Counted from the stretch's first letter, positions 36,143-45,342 are shown. The stretch: 64,000 nt of DNA from Chitinophagaceae bacterium (GCA_024508725.1 JANINS010000003.1:868001-932000); one strand, 5' to 3'. The notes: generated by a model not told the origin, from the sequence alone. Program-made: numbers and translations.

Positions 36143-38251
36143 ATGTACAACGGCAACCAGGTAAAGCAACTACAACAGCATACAGAAGAGCTGATCGTAT
36201 TTCAGAAACATGATGAAGATGCGAAAGACAATATTGATATTCTGAAAAATGTATTGCGATTTCATGAATACAGGTACTATGTGATGAATGATCCCCTGCT
36301 CACTGATTTTGAGTATGATCAATTATACAAACTGCTCGAAAACACAGAGAAATTACATCCTGAACTCGTTACGAAAGATTCTCCTACTCAACGTGTAGGT
36401 AGCAGCCTTAATCAATCTTTCCCTACTGTACAGCATTTAGTTCCGATGTTGAGCCTGGAGAATAGTTATAATGAAGATGATTTGATCGACTGGGATCGTA
36501 AAGCAAGAGAACTTACAGGATTAACCGAAGTAGAATATTGTATTGAGCCAAAGTTCGACGGAGCAAGTATTTCATTGATATACGAGGATGATGTTTTTAC
36601 ACGTGGTGCAACAAGAGGTGATGGCGTTCATGGTGAAGATGTAACCAACAACATGAAGCAGATAAGGTCTATTCCGTTAACTGCAAAGTTTTCAGAATAT
36701 GGTATTCAGCAGATAGAAATAAGAGGTGAAGTGATGATGAGTAAAGCATCGTTCAAACATTACAACGATATGCTGGCTGAACAAAACCTTCCACCACTGG
36801 CGAATCCCAGAAACGCAGCCTCGGGAAGTTTGAGAATAAAAGATCCAAAAGAAGTTGCGAGAAGAAGACTCGAAGCTTTTTTATACAATATCAGCTACTA
36901 CCATCTTGAAACAGACGATAAATTTCCGAAGGAATTAATGAGCCATAGTGGTTGTTTAGAACTATTATGGAATTGCGGATTCAGAAGTCCGCAAAAAGAG
37001 AAAGTAGTAGTAAAAGGAATCGATGCTGTGATCAAACATTGCCACGAATACGAATTGAAACGTGATGATCTTCCATATGAGATAGATGGTATGGTGATCA
37101 AAGTGAATAACGTTGAATTGCAGGAGATCATGGGAATGACAACGCATCATCCACGTTGGGCAATGGCATTCAAGTTCAAAGCAAGACAGGCAAGCAGTAA
37201 ATTAAGAGCTGTAGAATTCCAGGTAGGTAGAACAGGAGCCATAACACCAGTTGCTAAAATTGATCCGGTGCCGATCGGTGGTGTAACTGTTGGATCAATT
37301 TCGTTATTCAACGAAGATGTGATCAAAGAAAAAGACCTGATGATCGGTGATACCGTTTTAGTTGAACGAGCAGGTGATGTGATTCCATACATCGTTCGTT
37401 CCAATGCAGAACTAAGAACAGGAAGTGAACAACCAATTTCATTCCCGAAACATTGCCCGGTTTGCGAGAGTAAGTTGATGAAAGAAGAAGGTGAAGCCGT
37501 TTGGAGATGTGTGAATATCGAATGTCCCGCACAGGTGGTAGAAAGAATGATCCATTTTGTAAGTAAAGATGCGATGGATATTAAAAGCTTTGGTGAAGCC
37601 AATGTTAGAAAATTCTATGAGAAAGGATGGCTGAAAGATATTCCGGGCATTTATAATTTACCCTTTGAAGAAATCGGTAAACTCGAAGGCTTCGGGCAAA
37701 AAAGTATCGATAAATTAAAAGACGCTATCGAAGCATCCAAACAACAACCTTTAAATCGTTTGATCTTTGCATTAGGTATTCGCTATGTTGGCGAGACCAC
37801 TGCAAAAACACTGGCTAATGCAGTGCATCATCTTTTAGATTTTGCATCAATGAGTGAAGAGCAATTACAGCAAATGGAAGATGTAGGTGTAAAAGTTGCC
37901 AACAGCATTCATCTTTTCTTTAGTAATGAACAAAACATTCAAATGCTGAAACAGCTGGAGCAGCTTGGATTGAAGATGACGAACGAAAAGAAATCATCTT
38001 CAACTGATAACACTTTACACGGACAAACTTTTCTCTTCACCGGAACCATGAACAAACTAAAACGCAGCGAAGCAGAAGCCATGGTAGAAGAACATGGAGG
38101 AAAACTGCTGAGTGGCGTCAGCAGCAAATTGAATTACCTCGTGGTTGGTGAAGATGCAGGAAGCAAGCTGGAGAAAGCAAAAAAGATCAATACGATAAGG
38201 ATCATTAGTGAAGATGAATTTCTAATGCTAATAGATTCGAATTACAACTAA
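36143..38251 (+). CDS. ligA: NAD-dependent DNA ligase LigA
   Basis: LigA seals nicks in DNA using NAD in replication and repair. The 702-residue protein has the NAD-binding Ia domain (HEYRYYVMNDPLLTDFEYDQLY), the adenylation domain with nucleophile lysine 137 in EPKFDGASI, an OB-fold, a four-cysteine zinc finger (CPVCESKL ... CVNIECPAQ), helix-hairpin-helix repeats (KLEGFGQKSIDKLKDAI) and a C-terminal BRCT domain (GQTFLFTGTMNKLKRSEAEA). It carries about 25 extra N-terminal residues compared with many bacterial ligases. It is transcribed divergently from the regulator gene. Confidence 0.97.
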   Translation: MYNGNQVKQLQQHTEELIVFQKHDEDAKDNIDILKNVLRFHEYRYYVMNDPLLTDFEYDQLYKLLENTEKLHPELVTKDSPTQRVGSSLNQSFPTVQHLVPMLSLENSYNEDDLIDWDRKARELTGLTEVEYCIEPKFDGASISLIYEDDVFTRGATRGDGVHGEDVTNNMKQIRSIPLTAKFSEYGIQQIEIRGEVMMSKASFKHYNDMLAEQNLPPLANPRNAASGSLRIKDPKEVARRRLEAFLYNISYYHLETDDKFPKELMSHSGCLELLWNCGFRSPQKEKVVVKGIDAVIKHCHEYELKRDDLPYEIDGMVIKVNNVELQEIMGMTTHHPRWAMAFKFKARQASSKLRAVEFQVGRTGAITPVAKIDPVPIGGVTVGSISLFNEDVIKEKDLMIGDTVLVERAGDVIPYIVRSNAELRTGSEQPISFPKHCPVCESKLMKEEGEAVWRCVNIECPAQVVERMIHFVSKDAMDIKSFGEANVRKFYEKGWLKDIPGIYNLPFEEIGKLEGFGQKSIDKLKDAIEASKQQPLNRLIFALGIRYVGETTAKTLANAVHHLLDFASMSEEQLQQMEDVGVKVANSIHLFFSNEQNIQMLKQLEQLGLKMTNEKKSSSTDNTLHGQTFLFTGTMNKLKRSEAEAMVEEHGGKLLSGVSSKLNYLVVGEDAGSKLEKAKKINTIRIISEDEFLMLIDSNYN

Positions 38252-38283
38252 GGAATGACAATGTTGCTGTACATTCTTAGTAC

Positions 38284-38304
38284 AAGAGTGCGACGCAACG
38301 AAAG
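38284..38304 (+). repeat. Dispersed repeat, copy 4
   Basis: AAGAGTGCGACGCAACGAAAG is identical over 21 bases to the inverted copy at 52000-52020. It lies in the 88-base gap between ligA and the DUF2461 gene, preceded by TAGTAC. Confidence 0.85.
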
Positions 38305-38339
38305 TGAAATAGAATTACAAAAAGCCGACATCAACAAAT

Positions 38340-39008
38340 ATGTTACAACCATCTACGCTTAAATTTTTAAAAGAGCTGGCTAAAAACAACCATAAAGAAT
38401 GGTTCGAAGCGAATCGCAAACGTTATGAAACAGCCAGGCAAGATTATATCTCTTTTGTAGATAGTGTGATCAAAGGCTTTTGTAAGAAAGATGCTGATTT
38501 TGAAACGTTGGAAGCAAAGAAATGTTTGTTCCGCATTAATCGTGACGTTCGTTTCAGCAAAGACAAAAGTCCTTATAAAACTAATTTTGGTGCATCGTTC
38601 GAACGTGGTGGAAGGATCTCTCCTTTTGCAGCTTACTATTTACACATTGAGCCGGGAAAAAGTTTTATAGCCGGAGGTGTTTGGCAACCTGATGCTGACC
38701 GAACAAAAAAGATCAGGCAGGAAGTAGATTATAACTGGAGTGAGTTTAAAAAGATCATCACTAACAGGAAATTTGTTTCGCTTTTTGGCGACCTCGAGAA
38801 AACGAAAGAAACCAGCCTGAGTCGTGAGCCAAAAGGTTATGAAAAAGATAATCCGGCGATCGATTATATTAAACTGAAAAGCTGGGTGGTTAGTACTCCT
38901 TTAACTGATGCTGAGATCACCAGTAAAGACATGCTGAAGAAAGTACTTACAGCTTTCGAAACCATGCAACCGATGATCATCTTTTTAAACGAAGCATTAG
39001 ACGAATAA
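38340..39008 (+). CDS. DUF2461 domain protein
   Basis: This is a 222-residue cytoplasmic protein of the DUF2461 family, widespread but without an established function. Recognisable segments are LKFLKELAKNNHKEWFEANRKRYE at the N-terminus, LFRINRDVRFSKDKSPYKTNFGA and YYLHIEPGKSFIAGGVWQPD. It has no signal peptide or membrane segment. It stands between ligA and a terminator and may be read through from ligA. Confidence 0.9.
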   Translation: MLQPSTLKFLKELAKNNHKEWFEANRKRYETARQDYISFVDSVIKGFCKKDADFETLEAKKCLFRINRDVRFSKDKSPYKTNFGASFERGGRISPFAAYYLHIEPGKSFIAGGVWQPDADRTKKIRQEVDYNWSEFKKIITNRKFVSLFGDLEKTKETSLSREPKGYEKDNPAIDYIKLKSWVVSTPLTDAEITSKDMLKKVLTAFETMQPMIIFLNEALDE

Positions 39009-39012
39009 AAAA

Positions 39013-39036
39013 TTGGCTGCATGGAAATGCAGCCAA
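39013..39036 (+). terminator. Hairpin after the DUF2461 gene
   Basis: TTGGCTGCAT-GGAA-ATGCAGCCAA is a perfect ten-base stem with a GGAA loop, five bases after the stop codon. The T run is weak (TAAAAC). Confidence 0.7.
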
Positions 39037-39248
39037 TAAAACCAGACTAAAACTAATGCACAATCTTAAAATATCTTTTTAGGCTTCCATAGATTAAAAA
39101 AACAAGCATCACCACAGTCATCAACCAACGGTATATGTATTCTGAAAGGGAGACATGATGATTGTTCTAAGGATCAATTTTTATGATTATTGATAACTAA
39201 GTGATGCTTGCCCATCATCTTGGAAGTTCCTTTGATTTTTGTTTTTTT

Positions 39249-39274
39249 AAAAGGCCTGATTACTCAGGCCTTTT
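39249..39274 (-). terminator. Terminator of the YceI-porin operon
   Basis: AAAAGGCCTGA-TTAC-TCAGGCCTTTT is a perfect 11-base stem located 13 bases past the porin stop codon. The 212 bases between the two hairpins show no gene. Confidence 0.8.
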
Positions 39275-39286
39275 AATTCACCAGGT

Positions 39287-40699
39287 TTAGAATCCTACTA
39301 CTGCTTCAATTACCCAACCTTTGAACTTACCACCATTACGGAAGTCGTTTCCAAGGAAGCCTTTGTAGTTCTGATTAACATACTCGGCTTTCATCAACAC
39401 ATTCTTAGTAAGAAACCAACCTGCTGCAAAAGCTGTACGATCAATACTCACATCTGCAATCACCCCTGGTCCACTCACTGGAGTTTGAGCCAGTTCAGCA
39501 TTTACTTTGTTATAACGAGCACCTATATAGAATGATTCGTTTTTACCAAATCTGTATAGTCCTTCAGCTGCATACTGAGTAGCTTTTCTTTGATCTACTT
39601 CTGATTTGCTTCTACCTTTTGCACTTTCATAAGTACCGAAGAATTCGAAACCATGAGCTTTTACAAAAGCGTTCAACATTGTAGCAGTGATCTTTTTGCT
39701 AAAACCAGGGTTGAAACGACCTGAAGAGTACATAGCTGTATAAGCTTTGTCTTTACCAGTTGATGCATCGTAAGCAACTTCCATTACGTTTTGGTAGTTA
39801 GAACCAGAGCGGTCTCCGCTGTACAGTGTTAAACCACTACCTGCCTGGCTGCTGTTAGTATAGATGCTACCAGTTAAACGGAAACGCAAGTCATCGCCTA
39901 ATTTCTTGTCAATACCAAGTTTAGCATATAAAGAAGGGTTTCTTTTTACATTCTCATCCTGTGGAGTTTTGAAAGTAGAGTCAACGTGGCCTTTGATCAT
40001 ACCATTGGTAATACCACCAAGTGCGATCAAACCATTCTTTTGGAAGATAACTTCACCACCGATCTCTGTAGCAAATGCATCCATGATGTTTCCTTCCATA
40101 AAAGGAGACTGCAGTGTTTGACCACCATCAGGACGACGGAAGTGAGCATCACCGTAGTTTACTTCATAGTGACCTACTTTGATAGTAGTGTACTTCATCA
40201 AATTATCCAGAACTGCACTCTTAAGGAAAGGAAGTTTATCTATTTGAAAATAACCCCCTTTTACCCAGAATTCGTTATGGTGACGGCTAGACATGTAGTT
40301 CGTAACGTTCATTGAGATACCATCTGCCAACTGAGCATCGATAAACAAGTTAGCCTGAGCAGTCATGAATCCAGGTGTCAACTTCCAAAGCTTGTTTGAA
40401 TTACTCAACACTGCAGGAGCGTTTTCATGCTTAAGATTCTGGTACTGCATTGTAAATCCAGCGCCAAACCTGATTTTCTTACCTTGATAAACCTTGTTGT
40501 TATCTTCTTTAGTTGTTTCGAAAACTCCTATACCATTTTGGCTATAAGGTCTCCAGTAAGCAGGTGCACCATAAGTGAATTTTTCATCTTCAGACTTTTG
40601 GTCTTGAGTTTTCGCCTGCTCTTGTGCTATCGTTGCAAACGGTACCATCATACCTAGTGCAAGGAATAGTTTTGCTGCGTTTGTGATATACTTTTTCAT
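39287..40699 (-). CDS. Outer membrane porin-like beta-barrel protein
   Basis: This is a 470-residue exported protein. The signal peptide (MKKYITNAAKLFLALGMMVPFATIAQ) precedes a charged linker and a series of alternating beta strands (IRFGAGFTMQYQNLKH, KVGHYEVNYGDAHFRRPDGG, FEFFGTYESAKGRSK, SFYIGARYNKVNAEL) ending with WVIEAVVGF, whose final phenylalanine fits outer-membrane assembly. This matches a phosphate-selective-porin-like or general porin barrel, but the substrate is unknown. It follows the YceI gene by 40 bases on the same strand. Confidence 0.75.
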   Translation of the reverse strand: MKKYITNAAKLFLALGMMVPFATIAQEQAKTQDQKSEDEKFTYGAPAYWRPYSQNGIGVFETTKEDNNKVYQGKKIRFGAGFTMQYQNLKHENAPAVLSNSNKLWKLTPGFMTAQANLFIDAQLADGISMNVTNYMSSRHHNEFWVKGGYFQIDKLPFLKSAVLDNLMKYTTIKVGHYEVNYGDAHFRRPDGGQTLQSPFMEGNIMDAFATEIGGEVIFQKNGLIALGGITNGMIKGHVDSTFKTPQDENVKRNPSLYAKLGIDKKLGDDLRFRLTGSIYTNSSQAGSGLTLYSGDRSGSNYQNVMEVAYDASTGKDKAYTAMYSSGRFNPGFSKKITATMLNAFVKAHGFEFFGTYESAKGRSKSEVDQRKATQYAAEGLYRFGKNESFYIGARYNKVNAELAQTPVSGPGVIADVSIDRTAFAAGWFLTKNVLMKAEYVNQNYKGFLGNDFRNGGKFKGWVIEAVVGF

Positions 40700-40739
40700 G
40701 TGATAATTTTTAATGTGAGTAGTTGCGTTTGCAGTTGTT

Positions 40740-41324
40740 TTATTTAGTGATCTTTAAATTATAGTGGATAGTGATCTGATCTCCGGTTTTAATTGCACCG
40801 AACATTACAGTTGGAGGAGTTACTTTCCAATCAGTCATTTTGATCACTTTGCTACCAGAACATGTAAAGCTCTTATCTGCAGCATTGTATTTAAGTGTAG
40901 CAGAAAGATCAGTTAATCTTGTAGTTCCGGCAATTGTAAGGTTACCTTGTCCTTTAAAGTTGTAAGTAGTAGCATCTACGGGAGTAATAGTACCAGTTGT
41001 CATATAAAAACTGATGCTTGGGTTTTTCTTAGTGTCTAAAGCTTTGTAACCATTTTTGTCTAATCCGCTGGTACCGCTTTTCAGTGTTTCAGCTGCAAGT
41101 ACAAAACTAAGATTAGAAACGCTGGTAAGTTTTTCGCCGGTCATAACCAGGGTAGCATCACATTTGCCTGCTGCAGATTTCATTTCCCAGTCGTGTAAAG
41201 TAGAAGTACCATTAATAGCAACATTTGCATTAGAAGCTCCGAATTTTAATTGAGCTACTGCGAAACCAATTGTCAGTACCATAGCTGCGATGGCCAGTGA
41301 CAGAATTTTAATCTTTTTCATCAT
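40740..41324 (-). CDS. YceI family periplasmic protein
   Basis: YceI proteins have a lipocalin-like barrel that binds isoprenoid or polyprenoid chains in the periplasm. The signal peptide (MKKIKILSLAIAAMVLTIGF) is followed by the characteristic NVAINGTSTLHDWEMKS, an SNLSFVLAAETLKSG segment and a C-terminal ITIHYNLKI. I start at 41324 (two adjacent ATG codons at 41324 and 41321); the frame is open to 41369 but that part lies in the promoter region. It is the first gene of a pair with the porin. Confidence 0.9.
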   Translation of the reverse strand: MMKKIKILSLAIAAMVLTIGFAVAQLKFGASNANVAINGTSTLHDWEMKSAAGKCDATLVMTGEKLTSVSNLSFVLAAETLKSGTSGLDKNGYKALDTKKNPSISFYMTTGTITPVDATTYNFKGQGNLTIAGTTRLTDLSATLKYNAADKSFTCSGSKVIKMTDWKVTPPTVMFGAIKTGDQITIHYNLKITK

Positions 41325-41371
41325 GTGAGGTTTTATCGTTAAATAATGTGGGTTTATTCCGTTTGACAAGT

Positions 41372-41379
41372 CAAAAGTA
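41372..41379 (-). promoter_or_regulatory. Minus-7 box of the yceI-porin promoter
   Basis: On the minus strand TACTTTTG matches TAnnTTTG exactly, 48 bases before the yceI ATG. No TTTG box is found at the usual distance upstream, so the promoter probably needs an activator. Confidence 0.5.
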
Positions 41380-41400
41380 TCCTGAGCATCAGGCTATAAT

Positions 41401-41437
41401 CATGAGTTATGTCAACGTGTGTCATGAGTTTTATCAA
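41401..41437 (-). promoter_or_regulatory. Tandem Crp/Fnr-like boxes before yceI
   Basis: On the minus strand TTGATAAAACTCATG and TTGACATAACTCATG repeat with a period of 22 bases (two helical turns), directly upstream of the minus-7 box. Each resembles a TTGAT-N4-ATCAA site with a degenerate right half. The rest of the region up to 41562 includes a small CTGAC-GAGG-GTCAG palindrome near 41449 and nothing else I can name. Confidence 0.5.
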
Positions 41438-41562
41438 GCCGAAACCTGACGAGGGTCAGTACAAACACCTCTTATATAATAACACTTACATAAAATGTTA
41501 GTTATTAGTAGATTATAAGTGAGTGTTTATGGACCTGAGCTTGAAAATATCGCTTCAACACC

Positions 41563-41579
41563 CGTTGCGTCGCACTCTT
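41563..41579 (-). repeat. Dispersed repeat, copy 5
   Basis: CGTTGCGTCGCACTCTT is the complement of AAGAGTGCGACGCAACG, identical over 17 bases to copies 4 and 8. It lies 73 bases upstream of the first PH-domain gene. Confidence 0.8.
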
Positions 41580-41652
41580 CAACACCAGAAATTCTAGTGA
41601 ACTTGTCCTAAAACACTGGTTACAGGTCTTGGTTGTACCCTAAATTTGATTT

Positions 41653-42171
41653 ATGCAATTCCAAAACCTGCAGGTCGACTGGCAGCAACTACCACAGGCT
41701 GCTTCAGTTGAAATGAAACCTATTGAGAAAGCTTATTTAAAAGTGCTTTACATTTCATGGAGCCTGGCCCATCTTCTATACCTGGCAGTTCTTATTACCT
41801 GCATCTGGTTCATTGAAAAGCTGCAGGAACCGATGTGGATCAGCATCTGTATTGCAGGATATATTTTATTTACAGCTAGCGTTTTTATTATTGGAACCGC
41901 ATCGTTTAAAAGAAAAGCCTACGCCGTCAGAGAAAAAGATGTGATCTATCGTACCGGTTGGATATTTCAGAAACTACACATCATCCCCTTTAACCGTGTA
42001 CAGCATTGCGTGGTTCAATCAGGACCTGTTGAAAGAAAATTTAAGTTAGCCAGCATCAGCATTTATACAGCGGCATCAAACATTCACGATATATCTATCA
42101 AAGGTTTACAACCAGATGAAGCCGAGTCGCTCAAGTCATTCATCATGCAGCAAATTCAACCACTTAACTAA
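41653..42171 (+). CDS. PH domain-containing membrane protein (YdbS-like)
   Basis: This 172-residue protein has two adjacent transmembrane helices (LYISWSLAHLLYLAVLITCIWFI and WISICIAGYILFTASVFIIG) and then a bacterial pleckstrin-homology domain of the DUF304/YdbS type (YRTGWIFQKLHIIPFNRVQHCVVQSGPVERKF). Its last base overlaps the first base of the next gene (TAATG), so the two are coupled. The pair corresponds to YdbS-YdbT of Gram-positive bacteria, membrane proteins whose biochemical role is unsettled. Confidence 0.88.
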   Translation: MQFQNLQVDWQQLPQAASVEMKPIEKAYLKVLYISWSLAHLLYLAVLITCIWFIEKLQEPMWISICIAGYILFTASVFIIGTASFKRKAYAVREKDVIYRTGWIFQKLHIIPFNRVQHCVVQSGPVERKFKLASISIYTAASNIHDISIKGLQPDEAESLKSFIMQQIQPLN

Positions 42172-43625
42172 TGGTGAACTGGCAGCAACCACAAAGACAG
42201 TCTGCAGTAGGGATTTTCCTGTTTGCCGGTAAAGCTTTCAGGGAAACGATCGCTGTTATACTCATCACGTTTGGGTCTCTTATAAGAAAACAGAAATCAA
42301 CTTCTGCCTACCTGATCGCTATTGCTTTACTTGCAGTTTTTATTTTCGGAAGAGCATTACTGGAATACCTGTACTTCCGGTTTTATATACTCGATGGACA
42401 ATTGGTAGTGAAGAAGGGCTTATTCTCAAAAAAACACATCGCAATTCCCTTCGAAAGAATACAAACCGTTCAACTGGAACAAAATCTTTTTCACCGGATC
42501 ATCCACCATTACCGTGTATCAATTGATACTGCAGGTACAGAAAAATCAGAAGTAACCATTCATGCATTGTCGTATAACAAAGCACTAAGTCTTAAAGCAG
42601 CGCTTACCGAACATAACCTGGCTTCTCAACCAGAAACATCTGCCACAGAAACACAGGATCACATCATCAGCCTTTCGTTTAAAGACCTGATGAAACTTGC
42701 CATCTCACATAACCATCTTGAAACGGTAGGGTTGATCATCGCTTTTGCGATTGCCCGTTTCCAGGATATAAAAGAGATGTTTGGTATTGATGCATATGAT
42801 TACCTGGAAGAACAGGGAAAAGGAGTTGCGGTAACATCTCAGATCATTGCTATATCCATCTTCTTTGCACTTGCATTTGCCATTATGATCTCAGTGTTAA
42901 GGATCGTTTTAAAGTTCAGCGATCTGCAGATCACTCTTTCCGGTAAAGGATTTAATCTTAAGCATGGTTTACTTCATTCCAAACAACAATTTATCGGCTC
43001 TAATAAAATACAGTATATACAATGGAGTGCTAACTGGATCAGGAGAAAACTTGGGATGTACGTGTTTCATGTAAAAACCACCGGAGAAGAAGATCTGAAG
43101 AATAAGCAAAGGATACAGGTTCCTGTTACAAGAGTTGAGTTTCTTAAAACGTTGTCGGCGTATTACCAACCTGATCTACCTTCCTCCGAAGGCGATAAAA
43201 ACAATATTCAAAAAGTATATGCCTTCAGAAAAACACTGTTGATCGGCTTTCCCGTAACAATTGTTATAACAGCAGCTTTGTATTTCGCCATTGATTGGTG
43301 GTGTTTACTTTGGCTGCTTTGGCTAATCTACTTCCATATTAAAAACCTGATCTATCGGAAAAACTTTAGTTATTGGGTAAATGATGATGCTTTAGAGATC
43401 GCATCAGGTGTTTGGGGAAGAAAAAGATTGATCTTAAACTGGCATAAGATGCAGGTTGTAAGCATCAGCCAAGGTATTTATCAAAGGTCTCATCGTTTAG
43501 CTGATCTTATCATTCATACTGCAAGTGGTGATGTTACAATCCCATATATTTCATTACAGGAAGCACAAATACTAAGTGATTACGCTGCATATAAAGCAGA
43601 AAGTTCTCAGAAAAGATGGATGTGA
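42171..43625 (+). CDS. PH domain-containing membrane protein (YdbT-like)
   Basis: This 484-residue membrane protein carries three PH/DUF304 domains, each after a hydrophobic hairpin. The domains begin around LVVKKGLFSKKHIAIPFERIQTVQLEQNLF, FNLKHGLLHSKQQFIGSNKIQYIQWSANWI and LEIASGVWGRKRLILNWHKMQVVSISQGIY. The strong internal resemblance shows domain triplication. It works with the preceding YdbS-like protein, to which it is translationally coupled. Confidence 0.88.
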   Translation: MVNWQQPQRQSAVGIFLFAGKAFRETIAVILITFGSLIRKQKSTSAYLIAIALLAVFIFGRALLEYLYFRFYILDGQLVVKKGLFSKKHIAIPFERIQTVQLEQNLFHRIIHHYRVSIDTAGTEKSEVTIHALSYNKALSLKAALTEHNLASQPETSATETQDHIISLSFKDLMKLAISHNHLETVGLIIAFAIARFQDIKEMFGIDAYDYLEEQGKGVAVTSQIIAISIFFALAFAIMISVLRIVLKFSDLQITLSGKGFNLKHGLLHSKQQFIGSNKIQYIQWSANWIRRKLGMYVFHVKTTGEEDLKNKQRIQVPVTRVEFLKTLSAYYQPDLPSSEGDKNNIQKVYAFRKTLLIGFPVTIVITAALYFAIDWWCLLWLLWLIYFHIKNLIYRKNFSYWVNDDALEIASGVWGRKRLILNWHKMQVVSISQGIYQRSHRLADLIIHTASGDVTIPYISLQEAQILSDYAAYKAESSQKRWM

Positions 43626-43629
43626 TGAT

Positions 43630-44352
43630 CTACCTGTAATTGTATACCCGTTTGTACGGATAAAAACTGCCGTAATCTTCGAGCGACAGATTACCTTTCT
43701 TATCAGTATCGTAAGTAAAGCTCCCGCCATTGAATTTTTTTAGCGTACTGCCAGAAAACAATCTTGGTAAAAGGAAAGCTTCGAACTGGAATACAGGACT
43801 GCTATAAATAAACAGCAACGGATTTGTTGACCGAAACACATTTGTTATCGGGTAATACAAAAAAGATCCCGATAGCACCGGTGGACCATATTCTGTACAT
43901 ACATAATAATCGGTGATGTTTGTTCCTGAATAAACCGGGATAAAATTGTAATGAGAAGTTGCATCAAAAACTGCTGAATCTAAAAAGTCAGATCCATTTT
44001 TGTAATAAAACTCCACACTGCTCACCAATGAATCTTTACCATTATACAACTTATACTTTTTAATGCTAAGTGGCAGGCTGGCATTTTTCATTTGGTAATC
44101 GATATGAGTGTAGCCAGTGCTTGCATGTAAGTCTGCACGAATAAAGTTGTTGCCGTAACTATAATTGGCAATGATGTATGGAGCTCCTGCTCCGGAATCT
44201 ACTTTTATCTGGTTGATGTATTTACCATTGTAGGTAACGCTGTACTTATTATCATTATCACTGAATGATGCAAGTTGCGATACACTGCTTTGCTCTTTTT
44301 CGCAAGAGTATAATAAGCAGAGCAGGCATGCCAGCAATAAGCAGCGATTCAT
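43630..44352 (-). CDS. Lipoprotein of unknown function
   Basis: This 240-residue exported lipoprotein has the signal MNRCLLLACLLCLLYSCEK, with the lipid-bearing cysteine near residue 17. The mature part is tyrosine-rich and beta-like (YSVTYNGKYINQIKVDSG, YSYGNNFIRADLHASTGYTHIDY, SFTYDTDKKGNLSLEDYGSF), a pattern of repeated sheet edges common in small Bacteroidota lipoproteins. I start at 44352; a second ATG is six bases upstream. The gene converges with the PH-domain pair and is separated from the DUF892 gene by a terminator. Confidence 0.75.
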   Translation of the reverse strand: MNRCLLLACLLCLLYSCEKEQSSVSQLASFSDNDNKYSVTYNGKYINQIKVDSGAGAPYIIANYSYGNNFIRADLHASTGYTHIDYQMKNASLPLSIKKYKLYNGKDSLVSSVEFYYKNGSDFLDSAVFDATSHYNFIPVYSGTNITDYYVCTEYGPPVLSGSFLYYPITNVFRSTNPLLFIYSSPVFQFEAFLLPRLFSGSTLKKFNGGSFTYDTDKKGNLSLEDYGSFYPYKRVYNYR

Positions 44353-44385
44353 AGTCATGGAAAGGAAAGATACTATACCAAAAGC

Positions 44386-44412
44386 AAAAGCCACTCGTTA
44401 TGAGTGGCTTTT
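44386..44412 (-). terminator. Terminator between DUF892 and the lipoprotein gene
   Basis: AAAAGCCACTC-GTTAT-GAGTGGCTTTT is a perfect 11-base stem, 17 bases after the DUF892 stop. Confidence 0.85.
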
Positions 44413-44429
44413 TTATATCAACCTAGTAT

Positions 44430-45206
44430 TTATCGCTTGGCAGATACCGTTTTTTTGGTACTGCTTTTCCCTTTCGATGCTGGTGTAGTTTGTGTTTTAG
44501 AAGTTGAACGCTTAGTATTAGCACTTGTTCTTGAACCTGAGCTTCTACCTGGAGTGGCACTGCTTCTTGAACTGCTTCCTGTTGGTAAAACAGAACGGCC
44601 TTCACTTCTTGAAGTGCTCCTGCTTTCAGCGCTATTTCTTTGAGAACGATTACTTGTACCCATGGTTTCTGCTTCCTGGTTAACACCACCAAACACTGCC
44701 AAATCTGTTAACAGGATATCTGCTTCATATTCTTCTTCCAGTGTTTCATCAAGCAGTTTTACAACTTGTGCAAGGCCCAATTCCTGAGCATATGCTTTAA
44801 GCGTACCATAAGAGCAGATTTCGTAATGCTCTACTTTCTGGCACGAAGCAATGATAGCTGCATCCAGTACTTCCGGGTCGATATCTTCTTTCATAATGCT
44901 GTTGCCTTCTGAAATAATTCCAGACATGCCTTTACATTTTTGTCCGCTGCTGAACAATCCAAACAAACCACCTTTTTTACCAGTGCCTTTTTTGTCTTCA
45001 CCCACTTTTAAAAGTTGCTGCACTTTATCTAAACGCTGCTTTTGTTTTTTAGTGATTTTAAGATGATCCTCTAAAGCTTTTTTGAGCTTTGGATTTGTTG
45101 CAGATTCTATCATCATTGGAAGGGCTTCGATGATCTGCTCTTCGGCAGAATAAACATCCATCACTTCGTGTATGAGTAATGCCCTTAGATCCTGGAGTTT
45201 TTCCAT
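44430..45206 (-). CDS. DUF892 (YciF-like) ferritin-fold protein with basic tail
   Basis: The first 170 residues form a DUF892 domain, a ferritin-like four-helix bundle related to YciE/YciF: LRALLIHEVMDVYSAEEQIIEALPMMIESA, then EDIDPEVLDAAIIASCQKVEHYEICSYG and LLDETLEEEYEADILLTDLA. The glutamates and histidines of these helices could bind a di-metal centre. About 70 further residues are almost entirely Ser, Arg, Thr, Lys and Gly, a histone-like disordered extension that is not part of the core family. YciF-type proteins are stress-induced. It is monocistronic. Confidence 0.87.
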   Translation of the reverse strand: MEKLQDLRALLIHEVMDVYSAEEQIIEALPMMIESATNPKLKKALEDHLKITKKQKQRLDKVQQLLKVGEDKKGTGKKGGLFGLFSSGQKCKGMSGIISEGNSIMKEDIDPEVLDAAIIASCQKVEHYEICSYGTLKAYAQELGLAQVVKLLDETLEEEYEADILLTDLAVFGGVNQEAETMGTSNRSQRNSAESRSTSRSEGRSVLPTGSSSRSSATPGRSSGSRTSANTKRSTSKTQTTPASKGKSSTKKTVSAKR

Positions 45207-45342
45207 AACTAACTTTTTATTAAGGAAAGGTCATAAAAACTATGCCGCAACAGCTGGTGAGTGTCTCGTATTAATTTTTGAAGAAACAGAAATAAGATGA
45301 TCAGAACACCAATCCAGGATGTTCATTTAAGTTCCTTCTGTT

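Noticed and set aside
44423-44692. Alternative frames over the DUF892 tail (both strands)
   Set aside because: They result from the low-complexity codons of the Ser/Arg/Thr-rich tail.
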